A DNA stretch of 64,000 bases from Magicicada septendecula (taxonomy: Eukaryota > Arthropoda > Insecta > Hemiptera > Cicadidae), in the NCBI GenBank assembly GCA_034769895.1, contig JAWRYS010001452.1:310001-374000 (forward strand), written 5' to 3'. The position numbers and the translations under genes were made by a program. Below the pieces are notes generated by a model. The model was not told the DNA's origin. It did no database searches and was given only the letters and a program-made list of their open reading frames with translations. The stretch's first letter is position 1. Every line of letters begins with the position of its first letter. Below, piece by piece: positions 23,146-35,274 of this stretch.

Positions 23146-23272
23146 TATGTAATATCTTCAAATAAATGCACTGCAAGTAGGTTTATTTTCACCTAGGTAC
23201 ACCTACTAATGTATTAATAAACCTATTAAAATAAATCTACTTGCAGTGTATTTATTTGAAGATATTACATAA
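23146..23272. repeat. Foldback palindrome
   Basis: Arms of about 45 bp (23146-23189 and 23227-23272) pair nearly perfectly around a 37-bp loop; the arm core is AATAAATGCACTGCAAGTAG. ACATAACCTATATTATT lies directly outside both arms, as for an insertion with a long duplication or part of a larger direct repeat. Confidence 0.85.
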
Positions 23273-23499
23273 CCTATATTATTATAATTTGTTATAAGAA
23301 ATAAATTGAAACTAAAAGTATTAACAGTGTTACTTTACACTGTGACTTTATTAAACTATTACTGTTTAAAAGAAAATAAGAAAAAAGAGAATTTATAGGC
23401 TTATCTCCCTTTGGGAATACTAATTTAAGTTTTCACTACAAGTAAACAAACTAGCATTGGTTAGACAAATCAGTTGCAAAACTCAGGTAATGAAATTTA

Positions 23500-24424
23500 G
23501 AATAGCACGATAAATAATGTAAAAAAAAATCAGAAACATATAATAAAAACGTAACTGTAAGCTACAAGAGTGAATGAGAATAAACATGATTTAAACCGAT
23601 TACCCTTATAAAAACAAACCTAAACAGTTTGCAGTAAAATTTCATTAGATATCTCCTCTTATCTTATTTTCTTATCAGCTAGTACTCGAAAAGAATGCGG
23701 AAGACCGAAGTGGCACGCTGGTCCCGAAAGGTTGGGAACCGCTCCTAGTATATCAACTGTGCAACTGATAGGTCTTGGCAAAACCACAAGTTGGGCAAAT
23801 AATGGAAACTTCCAGCCATATCATAAATCAATCATGAATGTTTTACAGTCTCCAAGAAATTCAGATAAAACTTGTAGCTTTCTCTTCTTATTACCTTGTT
23901 TTATTGATGGCCAAAGTTTAGTAAATTCTTATCTTCATCAGATCGTGTATTTATCTTAGGCTGCAGTTTGACCATTTACACCTAAATGTGTTATCTGTTA
24001 TGGAGTTTATTTTTATTTCTTTACTAAGTGGAAACTACTATTAGTCAAATGATAACTTTAGTGATAGAGACAAAAATTCAAATTAGCAGTTTAGATAAAA
24101 GAAACAAATTTACAAAAACACCTTGTTTTTAGGGTAGCTTTATCAGGTCAGTAAAGATTTCATGAACAGGACTAGATAAAGTGCATAAATGTCCGTTACA
24201 ACAATCTCATCATTTACGTGAGATGTACAGTGAAGTTAAAATCACATTAACAAAAGTATAATGTATAGCACAACAAATAATGTGAAAAAAACATCAAAAA
24301 CATAACAACAACATAACAGTAAGCTACAAAAGTGAATGAAAATAAACATGATTTAAACCGATTACCCTTATAAAAACATAACCTAAACAGTTTGTAGTAA
24401 AATTTCATTAGATATCTGATCTTA
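23500..24424. repeat. Direct duplication (23500-23660 and 24258-24424)
   Basis: Both copies share CATGATTTAAACCGATTACC, CTTATAAAAACA.AACC and AAAATTTCATTAGATATCT with a handful of differences, about 760 bp apart. Confidence 0.85.
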
Positions 24425-24524
24425 GTGGCCTATCAACTATTATCAGCCACTCTGTAGGTTATAACACAATATAATTTGTTTTTCAAAATTTACCAAGTTG
24501 GAGACTAGTATAATATATAATTTA

Positions 24525-24860
24525 TTATAATCTGTATTATATATCTGCATAACACATGAGAATAAAAGTAACATCAGTATGAATTTTGTTCATTTATTAA
24601 AAACAGCTTCGTCTCTTTGTCCAAAATGAAGTATTCAAGACCAAAAAGTGGCTTCATACTAGTTTGCACTCGAAATACTCCTGATACTAGTTGTTCCTAA
24701 AATACTAGTTGTTCCTTGTGTACCTAGTGTTCCTCGTGATACGCCTAGTATTTGTAATATTTGTTTAATTGTTGTTCCTTGTGTACTGGTGATACGCGGC
24801 ATATGCCTAGTATTTGTATATGACCAAAGTATTTTGGTATTCGTTTACTACCAAGTTCAG
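24525..24860 (+). repeat. Repeat family R1, copy A
   Basis: Shares TATATATCTGCATAACACA, ACATCAGTATGAATTTTGTTC, AAAAGTGGCTTC.TACT and the string TGATACTAGTTGTTCCTAAA with 29540-29880 (same direction) and with 29085-29265 (inverted). The repeated ACTAGT / CCTAGTATTTGTAAT phrases make it internally repetitive. Confidence 0.85.
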
Positions 24861-25169
24861 AAATGGGTAGTAACTACATTAGAATCAGCTCCTGAATCAA
24901 TTTTGAATTTAATTTCCTGTGGCTGCACAACTGACTGTTCTACGCGTACTTTTCATTGTCACTGCCTAAAATCCGAATTGCAATGCACATTTATGTGTAA
25001 AAATTGCCAAGGATCAACGTGTCAGAATTGTGAAACGCCAGGTTATAATATTAATGTTGCCGATAGTGAAGAGATTATTATTGACGATGAAAATGAAAGT
25101 GAATTTCTTATTAATGACCTTGAAGGAACAAATGTTAATGAAAACAGTGATATCGAAGACTTTGTGTGA
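24858..25169 (+). CDS. Cys-rich CXC-type protein, partial exon
   Basis: The frame reads APESILNLISCGCTTDCSTR, then HCHCLKSELQCTFMCKNCQG and TCQNCETP, followed by an acidic tail ending at 25169. The regularly spaced cysteines (CGC..DC....FHCHC......C...C..C......C..C) resemble the C-terminal Cys-rich segment of several transposon-linked insect proteins and, more loosely, tesmin/TSO1 CXC domains. The first codons before about 24860 lie in repeat sequence, so the real 5' end is elsewhere or lost. It is probably the remnant of a transposon-encoded protein. The family is not firmly identified. Confidence 0.5.
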   Translation, partial: QKWVVTTLESAPESILNLISCGCTTDCSTRTFHCHCLKSELQCTFMCKNCQGSTCQNCETPGYNINVADSEEIIIDDENESEFLINDLEGTNVNENSDIEDFV

Positions 25170-28100
25170 CTTAAATTTTTATTATAAAACACTCTTACAA
25201 AAGAAAAATCTTACCATATTTTTAAAAATTAGTGTATAATTTCCTTGAAACATTTTTTCTTGTATTATTTTCAAATAATTTCCATTCAATTAAATTTATG
25301 TTTATCATCTCATATTTCTGAACAAATTATTTATTCACTTAAAAAAATTTTACTTTATCTTAAGTGTTTGTTGTTGTAAATGTTTTGTGTTGATTTTACC
25401 TTCCTTTTGTGTAATTTACATATTTGATTTCACAAACTGATTGCTTTCTGATTTTGACATTTTATGATATGTGTTTAATCATGTAATTAATTTTTTTAAT
25501 GATTATTTTGTATAGTTCAAAATTAATTATTTTGTATTTTTACATCATTTTAATTTTGGTCATTAAGTTAAGTAAAAATGCTTCAAATTTTTAATTCTCA
25601 ATAATAATTGCATTTGCTTTTTTTATTCAAACAATGTTTTATTTTAAAATTTTTGTTTCATTTTGCGATCCATTTAATATATTATTCTTACTGTTGTTAT
25701 TATCATTCCAATTTTGTAAATATTGAAAAGATACTTTTTCAAAATATTTCACCTGGGATAATAAATTATGTAAACGTATCAAAAATCTGTTTTTTTCACT
25801 TTTACGTAAATATTGTAATATAACTCGTGAGGTCGTGATAAGTATTAAATCACACGTTATAAATCTCGATCTGTCGGTGCGTTTATTAGTCGCACGTTGA
25901 ATGCGTCACTGTGTTATAAACGCTTCGTGTAGCCTGTGTGTCCTTACCTGTCCTATCTCACTAGTTTTTCCTTCCCGGTAGGCGCCAAATTGTTTTGTTG
26001 AAAAACAATTAAAAGATTCTATCTCAGTTGTTTACGGTACTGTAGTGAATGATTCGAATTATTCTCCGACTGGGGGGAACTCGAATCTCGCTTGTGTGGG
26101 GGGACGTGTTGCCAACATAAAATGTTGTTGGCTAATTCTATTCACTGCCACAGAACACAACACACATAATACACTTGAAATAATTACAGGACAGCTAGTA
26201 ACGATTCACACTTATTTATTTGTCTTTATAGCTTATTAATTTTCAATAATGTTTGTACAAATGAGATTAATATAATAGTTTTTAGCCTCGGCAATAAATT
26301 AATTGTCATTCAGCTGCAAGCAGGGTTGGCATTACAAGTTAATCAGACGCCATGATGGACGCCGTCTTCTTATTTATACAAAATAAAATTGCCAATGAAT
26401 TCTTTTAAGTACGATAAAAAAGTTTAGAACAAGATAATTAAATAAAGTACACCACCTTACAATTGTGGTAATTAATTATGAAAGAGGTTTAACTTACATT
26501 AAATTCAATTCTGTGGTGTGAATAGTGTGTGCCAGAGTTATTCGTTTAATACATAGGTTATAATTCAATTACTTGGTATTCACAAATATGTTTTATTAAT
26601 TAATATTTGAAAGAAATAATATCGTCAGTTTATAGTGAGAGTTCAAAGTGTAGTGAGAAAATTTAAAGAGAATTTATTTCAGAAATTCGGTTAACTCAGC
26701 AATACTTATCAATCAGTTGATTTGAGGTGTAGTGTCATACAGTTGAAATAGGTTGGGTTCATCGATTGGGTCTTCAATCTTCAATCATCTTGGGATTTAG
26801 GTACGCCTTGCTTCTTTTTCGTATTAGTTGATCGATTTTAATTAATTTGGGATTAATTAAGCTGGTCTGTTGCCTGGATTGTATGTATTAGTCCCTCATC
26901 AGGTAGTTTGGTTCTTCACTTCAAGAAATCTGGTCACTTTGACTGTTTTTAAATAAAAAATTGGGCCCTTTACGGCTTGGCGTATCTTCCTCGTGAGCGT
27001 CACTATAAGATTAACTGTTTCTAGCGGAATATTTATACCTAACGTTCAGTTGTCCATGACAACTGATTGATTGATCATGGTAACTGATTGATTCTGATTG
27101 GTTATGCATGACTTAAGACCATTGTTAGAATATTTGAATTTTTATTTAAAACGATTAAATATCTTCTGATTGCTATTATTCTTTGGTCTTCTTATTTAAG
27201 TATGAGATATTATCACTACTGTTCGTATTATCTTTCAAAGATCATTTTGACATCCCACAAAGCTGGGTTTGCTGATTTATTAGTGTTTGAACAATCATGT
27301 TGATATTATTTAATTACATTTCTTTCTTATTTTATGTCCTTAATTTAACATTTATCTCTTAATATGATCCACTAATTACCATTGACTAGTTACTTGCCTT
27401 TGATTTCCTAATATCATAGTTAATTTCTTACAATTTTTTGTTATTGGTTTCTTACAGTTAGGCATTTCATAGGCCTAGGTAGTAATTGGCTATTTTTCTT
27501 AATTTATACAGATTACATATTATTTTATCCTTATACATGTTTTGTTTTGTGTTACACATGATTTGTTTACTTGTTGAATGGTTTTGTGTCTGTTTTATAA
27601 TAATTGTATGTTTTTTATTAGTTTCCATATTATGGTTTGTCTAATGTTTTCTAACTGCCTTTTTTACAGTATTATTAGATTTGTATTAATTTATCTTTTT
27701 TCTTATTTATATTGTCGTGGTTTATAATTGGTTTATTATTTACTATTCCCTACAAAATATAACATAACATTTAGGTTTATGGTCTGTATAACTTTTCAGC
27801 CATATTCCTATACTTAAACTTATTCAAACAATTCTTTAACTGTTATTATACTACTCTTGTTTACGTTTGTTACTTCTTATTTACTTCTTGGTGATAAACA
27901 TCATCACACCATTTAACTTTACTTAACTAACTCTCCCTTAAAACATAGGATGTTTATTGAATTTGTCTTTACATTCTTTATCCTATTCTTTCTAAAATAA
28001 ACTTTACCTTCTATCCATGGTAACACCAACATTTTGACTCTCCATGGAATTCCTTCCCTGAATACCATTGTATTCCTTATCTATAATTAATCTTACTACT

Positions 28101-28947
28101 AATAATAACAAAAGTCTTATTTAATAACACATCTCACCAATAAATCTTTAGTGTTTGTCACTGCTTATTAGGTGTTCAAACCTATCAATAGGGTTTCTAT
28201 TTAATTTTGGGGTTTTACACTATCACCTTGCACTTTTTATGTTTTATTTAAGGGTAACTAGTGAGTATTACCTAAGATCAAATTTTATTCCATTTATATT
28301 TTGCTCTTCACCTTCTCATTCGGTTTCATTTTATTTGGTCAATCACTGGTATTGGGGCTGGTTCTACTTATTCACTTATTTTGTTTGTTTTGATATATCC
28401 TATCACTGGTATTGGGGCTGGTTCTACTTAGTCACTTACCATATCTATTGGGTTATTTTGGTTAAATCGCATTGTACTATTGTTTTCAACGTTTGCTTCG
28501 TTGCTTGCTACATTTCTCTTATCAGAGGTTACTTTTACTATTACTTTTATTTGTTTGATCGCATAATTATGTTAATTACCCATTCCTTCATCTCTGACTC
28601 ACCCCTTTTTATTCATAGTGTTAATCATTTAGTGCATTATTCTTATCATGTTGCTTCATTAATGCATGTTGAAGATATGTACCCTTACAATATTCATCCT
28701 CTTAAAAAAAAAACACAAAAAACAATCATTCACATGCAATACACACAACATACAAAAAACTACAGTATACTCTAAGTTTAAATGTGGCCTATTCCAACAA
28801 TCTTTGACATACAGGAATGTGACACCCACCAAATTATAGGGACTTTTGTGAGCTACAATTTTTATTTGAAAAATGTTTTGATAAAATACTTCATTTTAAG
28901 TTATACGCGAAAAATCGTTTTTTCACCCCTTTCAACCCCTGTGAAAC
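25170..28947. other. Long AT- and pyrimidine-rich stretch without a recognised gene
   Basis: No ORF has a believable composition. A 33-bp direct repeat (CACTGGTATTGGGGCTGGTT core) occurs at 28344 and 28404. AGGCGCCAAATTG at 25980 could be a primer-binding site of a minus-strand LTR element but is unsupported by LTRs. Confidence 0.5.
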
Positions 28948-29365
28948 CACCCCTAGTCACTTTTGAGTGGTAGAGTTATTGGTTTTGTATAATTTATGGT
29001 TCAAGGACCATATGTACAAAAAATTAGTTTTTATCTAATTTTTTCCTTAAAACTTCCTATTTTTCCTGGGCTACTATTAACTACTACTACTACGCAGCCA
29101 AGTACTAGGCGTATCACTGGTACACAAGACACAACAAGTAAACCAGTATTACAAATACTAGGGGTATCATGAGGAACACTAGATACACAAGGAACAACTA
29201 GTATTTTAGGAACAACTAGTATCAGGAATATTTCGAGTACGAACTAGTACGAAGCCACTTTTTGAGTACCCCTAGACACTTTTGAGTGGTAGTTTCATTG
29301 GTTTTGTATAATTTATGCTTCAAGAACCATATGTACAAAAAATTAGATTTTATCTAATTATTTCC
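28948..29365. repeat. Direct repeat split by inverted copy B of repeat R1
   Basis: 28948-29045 and 29271-29362 are near-identical (CACTTTTGAGTGGTAG, GGTTTTGTATAATTTATG, CATATGTACAAAAAATTAG). Between them 29085-29265 is an inverted copy of R1. The inserted unit is therefore flanked by about 95 bp of duplicated host sequence. Confidence 0.8.
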
Positions 29366-29395
29366 TTTAAAGTCAAATTTTTTGACTATTTTTCC

Positions 29396-29880
29396 TGGGC
29401 AGGCAATAGGGGTGTCCCTCGACTCGGAACAGCGAGCCTGAGAATAACAGGTATTCCAACTTTTCAGTCACTGTTACATCCGTTCCACAAAAATACCGTT
29501 CCAAAATACCTGTTATAGGTATATCGGCCCACCTTTTTGTATTATATATCTGCATAACACACGAGAACAAATGTAACATCAGTATGAATTTTGTTCATTT
29601 ATTAAAACAGCTTCGTCTCTTTGCGCAGAATGAACTATATTCAGGACCAAAAAGTGGCTTCGTACTCAAAACACTCCTGATACTAGTTGTTCCTAAAATA
29701 CTAGTTGTTCCTTGTGTACCTAGTGTTCCTCGTGATACGCCTAGTATTTGTAATACTCATTTACTTGTTCCTTGTGTACCGGTGATACGCGGCATACGCC
29801 TAGTATTTGTAATACTCGTTTACTTGTTGTTCCTTGTGTACCAGTGATACGCCTAGTATTTGGCGTATACTTGTTACTTG
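29396..29880 (+). repeat. hAT-type MITE end and repeat R1 copy C
   Basis: 29396-29540 (GGAACAGCGAG, ATAACAGGTATT, CCAAAATACCTGTTATAGGT, CGGCCCACCT) recurs at 38310-38444. R1 sequence follows to 29880 and is cut by the hAT insertion at 29883. Confidence 0.8.
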
Positions 29881-30461
29881 TGCAGTGGCGGCTCGTACAG
29901 GGAGGGCAAAAGGGCGCAGCCCTCCCACTAAATTTGCAAATTAAACTTGTCAATAATATAACTATAATGTGTAGTACCCTTATGTGAAAGATATGTTTGG
30001 GGCGACTGATAGCGATCACTCGATGTTTTCGGCATGGTTCCACAGCCGGACGTTTTCGCTGTCATCCTCCCTGCATAGGCTGGTCTTGCGGGGAGCGGGG
30101 AAAGAGGACGTGTACACATGTCTATGCTTTTAATGCTTTTAAATCAGCATCAGCCATTACAGGAGGGGCTCTGCCCGCTGTCTGATTTCGCAGCACTTTT
30201 CATAGAGAACCGAGCGTTGTTCAAAACTTCTCTGTTGCTGTTTAAAGTGCATATATTTTCTTTTGTGTTTTATATAGTTTTGATTGTGTTCTTGTTGTAC
30301 TTTTTGTGTAAACGTAATGTTCTAATAATTTATTCTTTTATTAGGCAGTGTATTCTGTGTACGATAGTGTTTTTGTCGAACCTTGCGTACATAAACGTGT
30401 AATTTATTCTGTGTAGGCCTGAGCCTGTGTGTTCTGTGCGTATTTGTTAGAAACGATTAAA

Positions 30462-30714
30462 ATGGCTATGAATTCAATAAGTAATATTAAACGTTTGATT
30501 ATTTCAAATTCACTTACTTACGAAAAGAAAATAGAACTAAAAAAATTAGGGCCACCAAAACCGAATTTAGATATTACACAACAAAATTATAAAATGGACA
30601 CACCAGCACCAAATAAAAAAAACTACACAAGAAAATTTAATAGAAACTGTTACTTACATGCTGATTGGATATGTGGATGTGAGGTGATGAATTCCTTTTT
30701 TTGTTATGTATTGT
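30462..30714 (+). pseudogene. hAT transposase N-terminal part
   Basis: From 30462 the frame reads MAMNSISNIKRLIISN and later NYTRKFNRNCYLHADWICGC and NSFFCY. The KFxxxWxxxxDWLCGC...FCF arrangement is the N-terminal TTF-type zinc finger of ZMYM1/hAT transposases. Similarity stops at about 30705-30720, where the LINE insertion begins; the transposase resumes after 36085. Confidence 0.75.
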
Positions 30715-31143
30715 CACCGGACAAAAGGCTTACCGCATGACAAATGGCGCCAATCGTACACTCTAGTTATTTTGGTGGCCCTAAAAAGGACCTGGTGGCG
30801 AGAAAGCTGAAGTTGGTCGTGCCGCGCTGACATGTTCGGCGGCTGCGCCCGCTGTTCGTGGCGCACTGCAGTCCTCCTCTTCTTTCGGCATCGGGTGTAG
30901 AGTCGGTTGCCGGCCCAGCGACATCCTATCGGTGGCGCGGAACTGGAGGGCGAAGACGCAAGAACACCGGTTCTATTCTTCGGCCTTTCCTTCCGGCTGA
31001 CTCAGCGCCGATGTCGTCCGAGAGAGGTGAGGGTGAAGCGCGTCCGATGGCGTGGCGATGAAGTGTGCAAAATTTTCTGCTGGCCCGGGTTTTATTAACT
31101 AACCGGGATCGCTGATTGGCTCGCTTCGAATGCTGATGCCGGA

Positions 31144-32445
31144 TTGGCTCGCTGTGTCCACCGCTGGTACCGGAGAGCAGATGTTCGCATACCGCTGCCG
31201 TCACAGTATGTTTTTGTGCTCAGAGGCTTAGACGTGGACTCTCCTCTCGAGGAAATCCTCGATGAGCTGCGCGAGCTGGGCTATCCGGTTCGCGCGGTAC
31301 ATCGAGTATTTGCTCCTGCCGGACCAAGGCGTCCAATTCCCCTGGTTCGCATCATGGCGGAGAACAGCGAGGCAGGCGCAAGCCTACTCTCTCTTACGCG
31401 GCTTTTTGGATTTCGCGTAAAAGTGGAAAGAATCCGCGCTCCCGGGGCTCTGCCTCAGTGCTACAGGTGCCAACGCTTCTGGCACCACTAAGAAACTTGT
31501 TCAAACGCTCCGGCGTGCGTGAGATGCTCTTTACCTCACGCCAGTAAACACTGCGATGCACCTGCTTTCAAAACGTGCATCAACTGCGGCGGAAGTCACC
31601 CCGCCAACTACCGGGCATGTCCGGTGTTTCAGCGGGAGGTCGAGCGGCGAAACCCGAAAGGGCGCCTTCCACGACCGAGCCATCCGAAAGCTGGTTCCAG
31701 ACCTGCAACCGAGCAGCCAGGCCCTTCGCCTCCTGCTACGGCTGCCGTGTCTTTCGCCGCAGTTGCAAACAAGCAACGCAAACGATCCAAAGGTCCGAAG
31801 CAAACACCTGCAACACAGGCAACTCCAACTCAGGCTTCTTCACAGGCCCCTGTGTCGCCTATGGCGAAAAAGCGCCGAAACCTCGCGGCATCTAAAAGTG
31901 AGACCACTCAGCCTACAGAAAGCATCTCGGTTGTGGAGCCTGAGAATACTCAACCCTCCCCAGCACCGGAGAATCCTGCCCCTCCTTTAGAAGCAGCCTC
32001 GCCTGACCTCCGGCCCCCGCGGTTTCCTAACGCAGGCAAAAAGAAGCGGCATCGAAAGCCCCGTGGCGCTCGTTCGCGGGCTCCTGCCAACTCGGCCGCA
32101 CAGTCCAGACAGCCTGCACAGCGCGCAAAGATCGACGTACTCGCATCTGCCCCTCTTCCTAGCACCTCCGCTAGAGGCGCTACACCTGGCCCTAAGAAAC
32201 CTCTGGCTTCCACCAATCCCCCGATTGATAAGTCTCGGCGCTCTTATGCGCAAACAGTCTCCGGGCACTCTGCCTCAAAAGCCGTACCTGACGACTACCA
32301 TGTCGTCCACAACTTCCTTGCTGAGTTCGATCTCCGCAAAGTTGCCCAGACCTTCAGGTCCATCCGCTCCCGCTTGGAGACTGCCGATATAACCGAGAGG
32401 TTCATGCTCTTGGTGGAAGCCGCCACTTGTGTAGGACTTCTATGA
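31144..32445 (+). pseudogene. LINE ORF1 (gag-like, three CCHC knuckles), one nonsense codon
   Basis: The first ~100 codons form a PRE_C2HC-like domain (YVFVLRGLDVDSPLEEILDE ... FGFRVKVERIR). Zinc knuckles follow: CYRCQRFWHH.ETC, CVRCSLPHASKHC and CINCGGSHPANYRAC. A TAA at 31489-31491 inside the first knuckle splits the frame, which continues in phase. The C-terminal half is Pro/Ala/Ser/Lys-rich and basic. ORF1 proteins bind LINE RNA and accompany it to the nucleus. There is no ATG at the 5' end of this frame, so the N-terminus may be damaged too. The stop TGA overlaps the ORF2 ATG. Confidence 0.82.
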
Positions 32446-35110
32446 GTCGGGTCCTCAAAAGTGACCTCTCAATTCTTTCCTGGAACGCCAACGGATTGGC
32501 TAATAAGATCCAGGAACTCCACGAATTACTGGCCCGAATCAAACCCGATGTAGTGCTTCTCAATGAGACCCACTTGACCCCTGAGAACCGGTTACGACTG
32601 GCCAACTATGTGTGCTATCGAAACGACAGACCGAGCACTGCTGGTGGCGGTACTGCCGTCGCGGTGAGACTCAATCTCGAGCATCACCGAGTCGTCTTGC
32701 CTGCAATGACTCACCTCGAAGGCACCGCTGTGGAGATGTTAAACACTCTAGGCGGTGTACTGATGGTCGCGGCGTATAAACCGCCGCAAAAAGAGCTCCT
32801 TCACCCCGATCTAGCTGTCGCGTTCGATGCACACAGGAGGGTCATCATGGCCGGCGACCTGAACTGTAAACATCGCGATTGGAACAGTCGCTTGACTGCC
32901 CCAAACGGGAAGCGTTTACGCAGGTTTGCTGATTCACGCAGGGTAACAGTGATTGGGCCTTCCCAACCTACGTTCTACCCCTCACAACTCCGCGCGGCTC
33001 ACGATGTCTTGGACATAGCGGTGAACCAAGTAATTGACTGTCCGGTCCATGTATCCTCACTAACGGAACTAGTATCCGATCATCTCCCCATCTTGATACA
33101 CGTCGCTACCCAGCACGTCGTACGCAGAGATGTCAGGAAGGTGGTAGAATGGGACCGCTATGGCCCGGCGTTAAGTCGGGACCACTCGAAACCGTCCGCC
33201 AAGTCGACGAGGCAGTTGCCGCGTTTGACGAGGCTGTTGTATCTGCTATCGACGCATCTTCCAGGATGAAGCCTGGCGTCACGCCCCACTGGCAGCGGAT
33301 CCCAGAGGAGACGAGTGCTCTCGCTTGCGAGAGAAATCGTCTCCGGAGACGCTGGCAGCGGACCCGTGATCCGAACGACAAGGCAGCGTACAACCGGGCG
33401 ACCGGCATTTTACGTCGTGAAATGCAGGCCTACCGGAGAAGCTGTTGGGAACTCGCCGTGACCCAAGCAGGGGACGGATCGGACGAAAGTAGCCCTTACC
33501 GGATACCTTCGGCGTTGGTAGGGAAGAGGCGCCGACCTCGTATCCCAGCCATTGCTGGACCTTTCGGTCAAATCCTGGCTCGCCAGGAGGCGAAGGCCGA
33601 GTACTTGGGCGCGTGTTTCGAGCGACAGTTCGCTCCTAACCCGCCCATGGACTGGGACTTCGATGAAGAAGTCGAGAACGAAGTGGAAGACTTTCTGTCT
33701 CTTCCGATCACTGCGGACCCCGAACCCATTACTAGGGAAGAGGTCACAGATCGGCTCGTTGAACTCGCACCGAGAAAAGCTCCTGGCCCGGACGGCGTCT
33801 CGAACGCCGCTCTTACTCGACTCCCGGAGCAAGGAGTAATTTTCTTGGTCGCGCTGTTCAACGCGTGTCTAAGACTGGCCTATTATCCCCAGAAATGGCG
33901 TAAGGCGACTGTCATAGTAATCCCGAAGCAGGGAAAGAATGCTTCCCGTCCCGGCAACCTCCGGCCCATTAGTCTACTGTCAGCAACGTTAAAGCTTCTC
34001 GAACGTCTCATACAACGGAGAGTACTAGACCATCTACGAAATTTCAATGTACTGGTCCCCGAACAGTTCGGCTTCCTTGTGGGGCATTCCACCACTCATC
34101 AGCTGATGAGAGTGTTGGCATACATCACGGGCGCTGGCTGTCGGAAAGAGCAGACTGTCGCCTGTTTCCTAGATGTGGAAAAGGCCTTTGATAGTGTCTG
34201 GCACGACGGGCTCTTGCTCAAGCTCCGGGAAATCCAGCTCCCAGATTGCTACCTTCGCTTGATTGCTAGCTTTCTGACGGAGAGGACTTTCTGCGTGAGA
34301 ATAGATGACCATGTCTCTTCCGAGAGACGCATTACAGCCGGGGTACCTCAAGGTAGCGTGCTAGGGCCTCTCCTGTTCTCCGTGTACGTCAACGACGCAC
34401 CCAGAGAGCCTGGAGTCCAGATGGCCCTGTTTGCAGACGACATGGCGGTCTATACCGCCGATCGGAACGCTGACAGGGCTATCCCACGACTCCAGCGCGC
34501 ACTCGATGCGTATTCGACGTGGACGGAAAGCTGGAAAGTTGCCGTCAACGACACCAAGAGCTCCGCGGTGCTATTCTCAAAGCGCCGGAAAGAACCACGA
34601 GGCCGAGTAAGACTCGGTAGAACGTACTTGCCCTGGTCGAGAGAAGTTAAATACCTCGGTGTCCACCTTGATCGTCGGCTCACCTTGCGTGCCCACTCTG
34701 AGACGATGCGAAAGAAAGCTTCCGCTCGTCTCGCGCAACTGTTTCCGATACTTGTCAACAAGGCTATGACCCGCAAGCTGGGTAAGTTGATCGTCAACGC
34801 GTATCTGTTGCCGATCATTACCTACGCTCTTCCCGTCTGGGGTTACCTCGCAATCGTTCATAAAAGAAAGTTGCAAAGCGTTCTCGATAGGGGCCTTCGG
34901 CTATCGGCCAAAATCCCCTATCGGTTTTCTTCTCGACTCTTGAGAAGAGGACTCGGTGTCCGCTATTTGGAAGACACCGCAAGGCGACTTGCACGTAAAT
35001 TTTACGTCCCAGCTGCGAGGACCCAGACAAACCCACTCATAGCTGGCCTTGGCAAGTACCGAACACGTCCAAGTGAATCTTGGAAACGGCCTCGACAGAT
35101 ACTGTACTAG
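32442..35110 (+). pseudogene. LINE ORF2: apurinic-type endonuclease and reverse transcriptase, one frameshift
   Basis: ATG at 32442 overlaps the ORF1 stop as ATGA, a layout used for translational reinitiation. Endonuclease motifs: ILSWNANG, LLNETHL, AGDLNCKHRDWN, DVLDIAV, SDHLPI (32.46-33.1 kb). A frameshift near 33170-33180 leads to the RT: APGPDGVSNAAL (33.78 kb), LRPISLLSATLK, ACFLDVEKAFDSVWH, TAGVPQGSVLGPLLF, catalytic FADDMAVY (34.43 kb) and VKYLGVHLDRRL. The enzyme nicks target DNA and primes reverse transcription there. It ends PRQILY at 35110. Clade assignment to Jockey is from motif style. Confidence 0.9.
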
Positions 35111-35274
35111 TCGACCTAATACGAGCATGTCGTTGCAGCGACCACTAAAAATTAAATAAATAATATTCCGTCTGGACATGACCACTAGGCAGGAGCCCCT
35201 ACCGGAGGCTCGGTACTAGGAACCCATTGGGTCGTCTCACGACGCACAACCCAACAGCTCTGGCAGCAGCACAG

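Larger units (their letters stand above)
22491..24524. other. Non-coding stretch with transposon ends
   Basis: Holds a TAGAGGTGGGC terminus at 22995 typical of hAT-type MITEs, the foldback at 23146, a GGTTGGGAACCGCT element end at about 23729-23746, and a direct duplication at 23500 and 24258. No gene was recognised. Confidence 0.5.
30715..35175 (+). mobile_element. Jockey-like non-LTR retrotransposon, nearly full length
   Basis: GC-rich insert in AT-rich surroundings with ORF1 (nucleic-acid-binding) and ORF2 (endonuclease plus RT) in the standard order. It ends shortly after ORF2 in an A-rich stretch (AAAAATTAAATAAATAATA, about 35146-35164). It splits the hAT transposase. The 5' untranslated region is about 30.72-31.14 kb. 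One stop in ORF1 and one frameshift in ORF2 make it inactive, but it is otherwise well preserved and so young compared with the other elements here. Confidence 0.85.

Noticed and set aside
25975..26010. Primer-binding site of a minus-strand LTR element (AGGCGCCAAATTG)
   Set aside because: No LTR pair, gag or pol lies nearby; a short match alone is not enough.
28155..28775. 206-codon ORF rich in Phe, Tyr, Ser and His
   Set aside because: Low-complexity translation of pyrimidine-rich DNA that includes an internal duplicated segment; no domain and no ORF-like composition.
31531..32268. Antisense ORFs over the LINE ORF1
   Set aside because: Shadows of the GC-rich sense ORF with no domain of their own.
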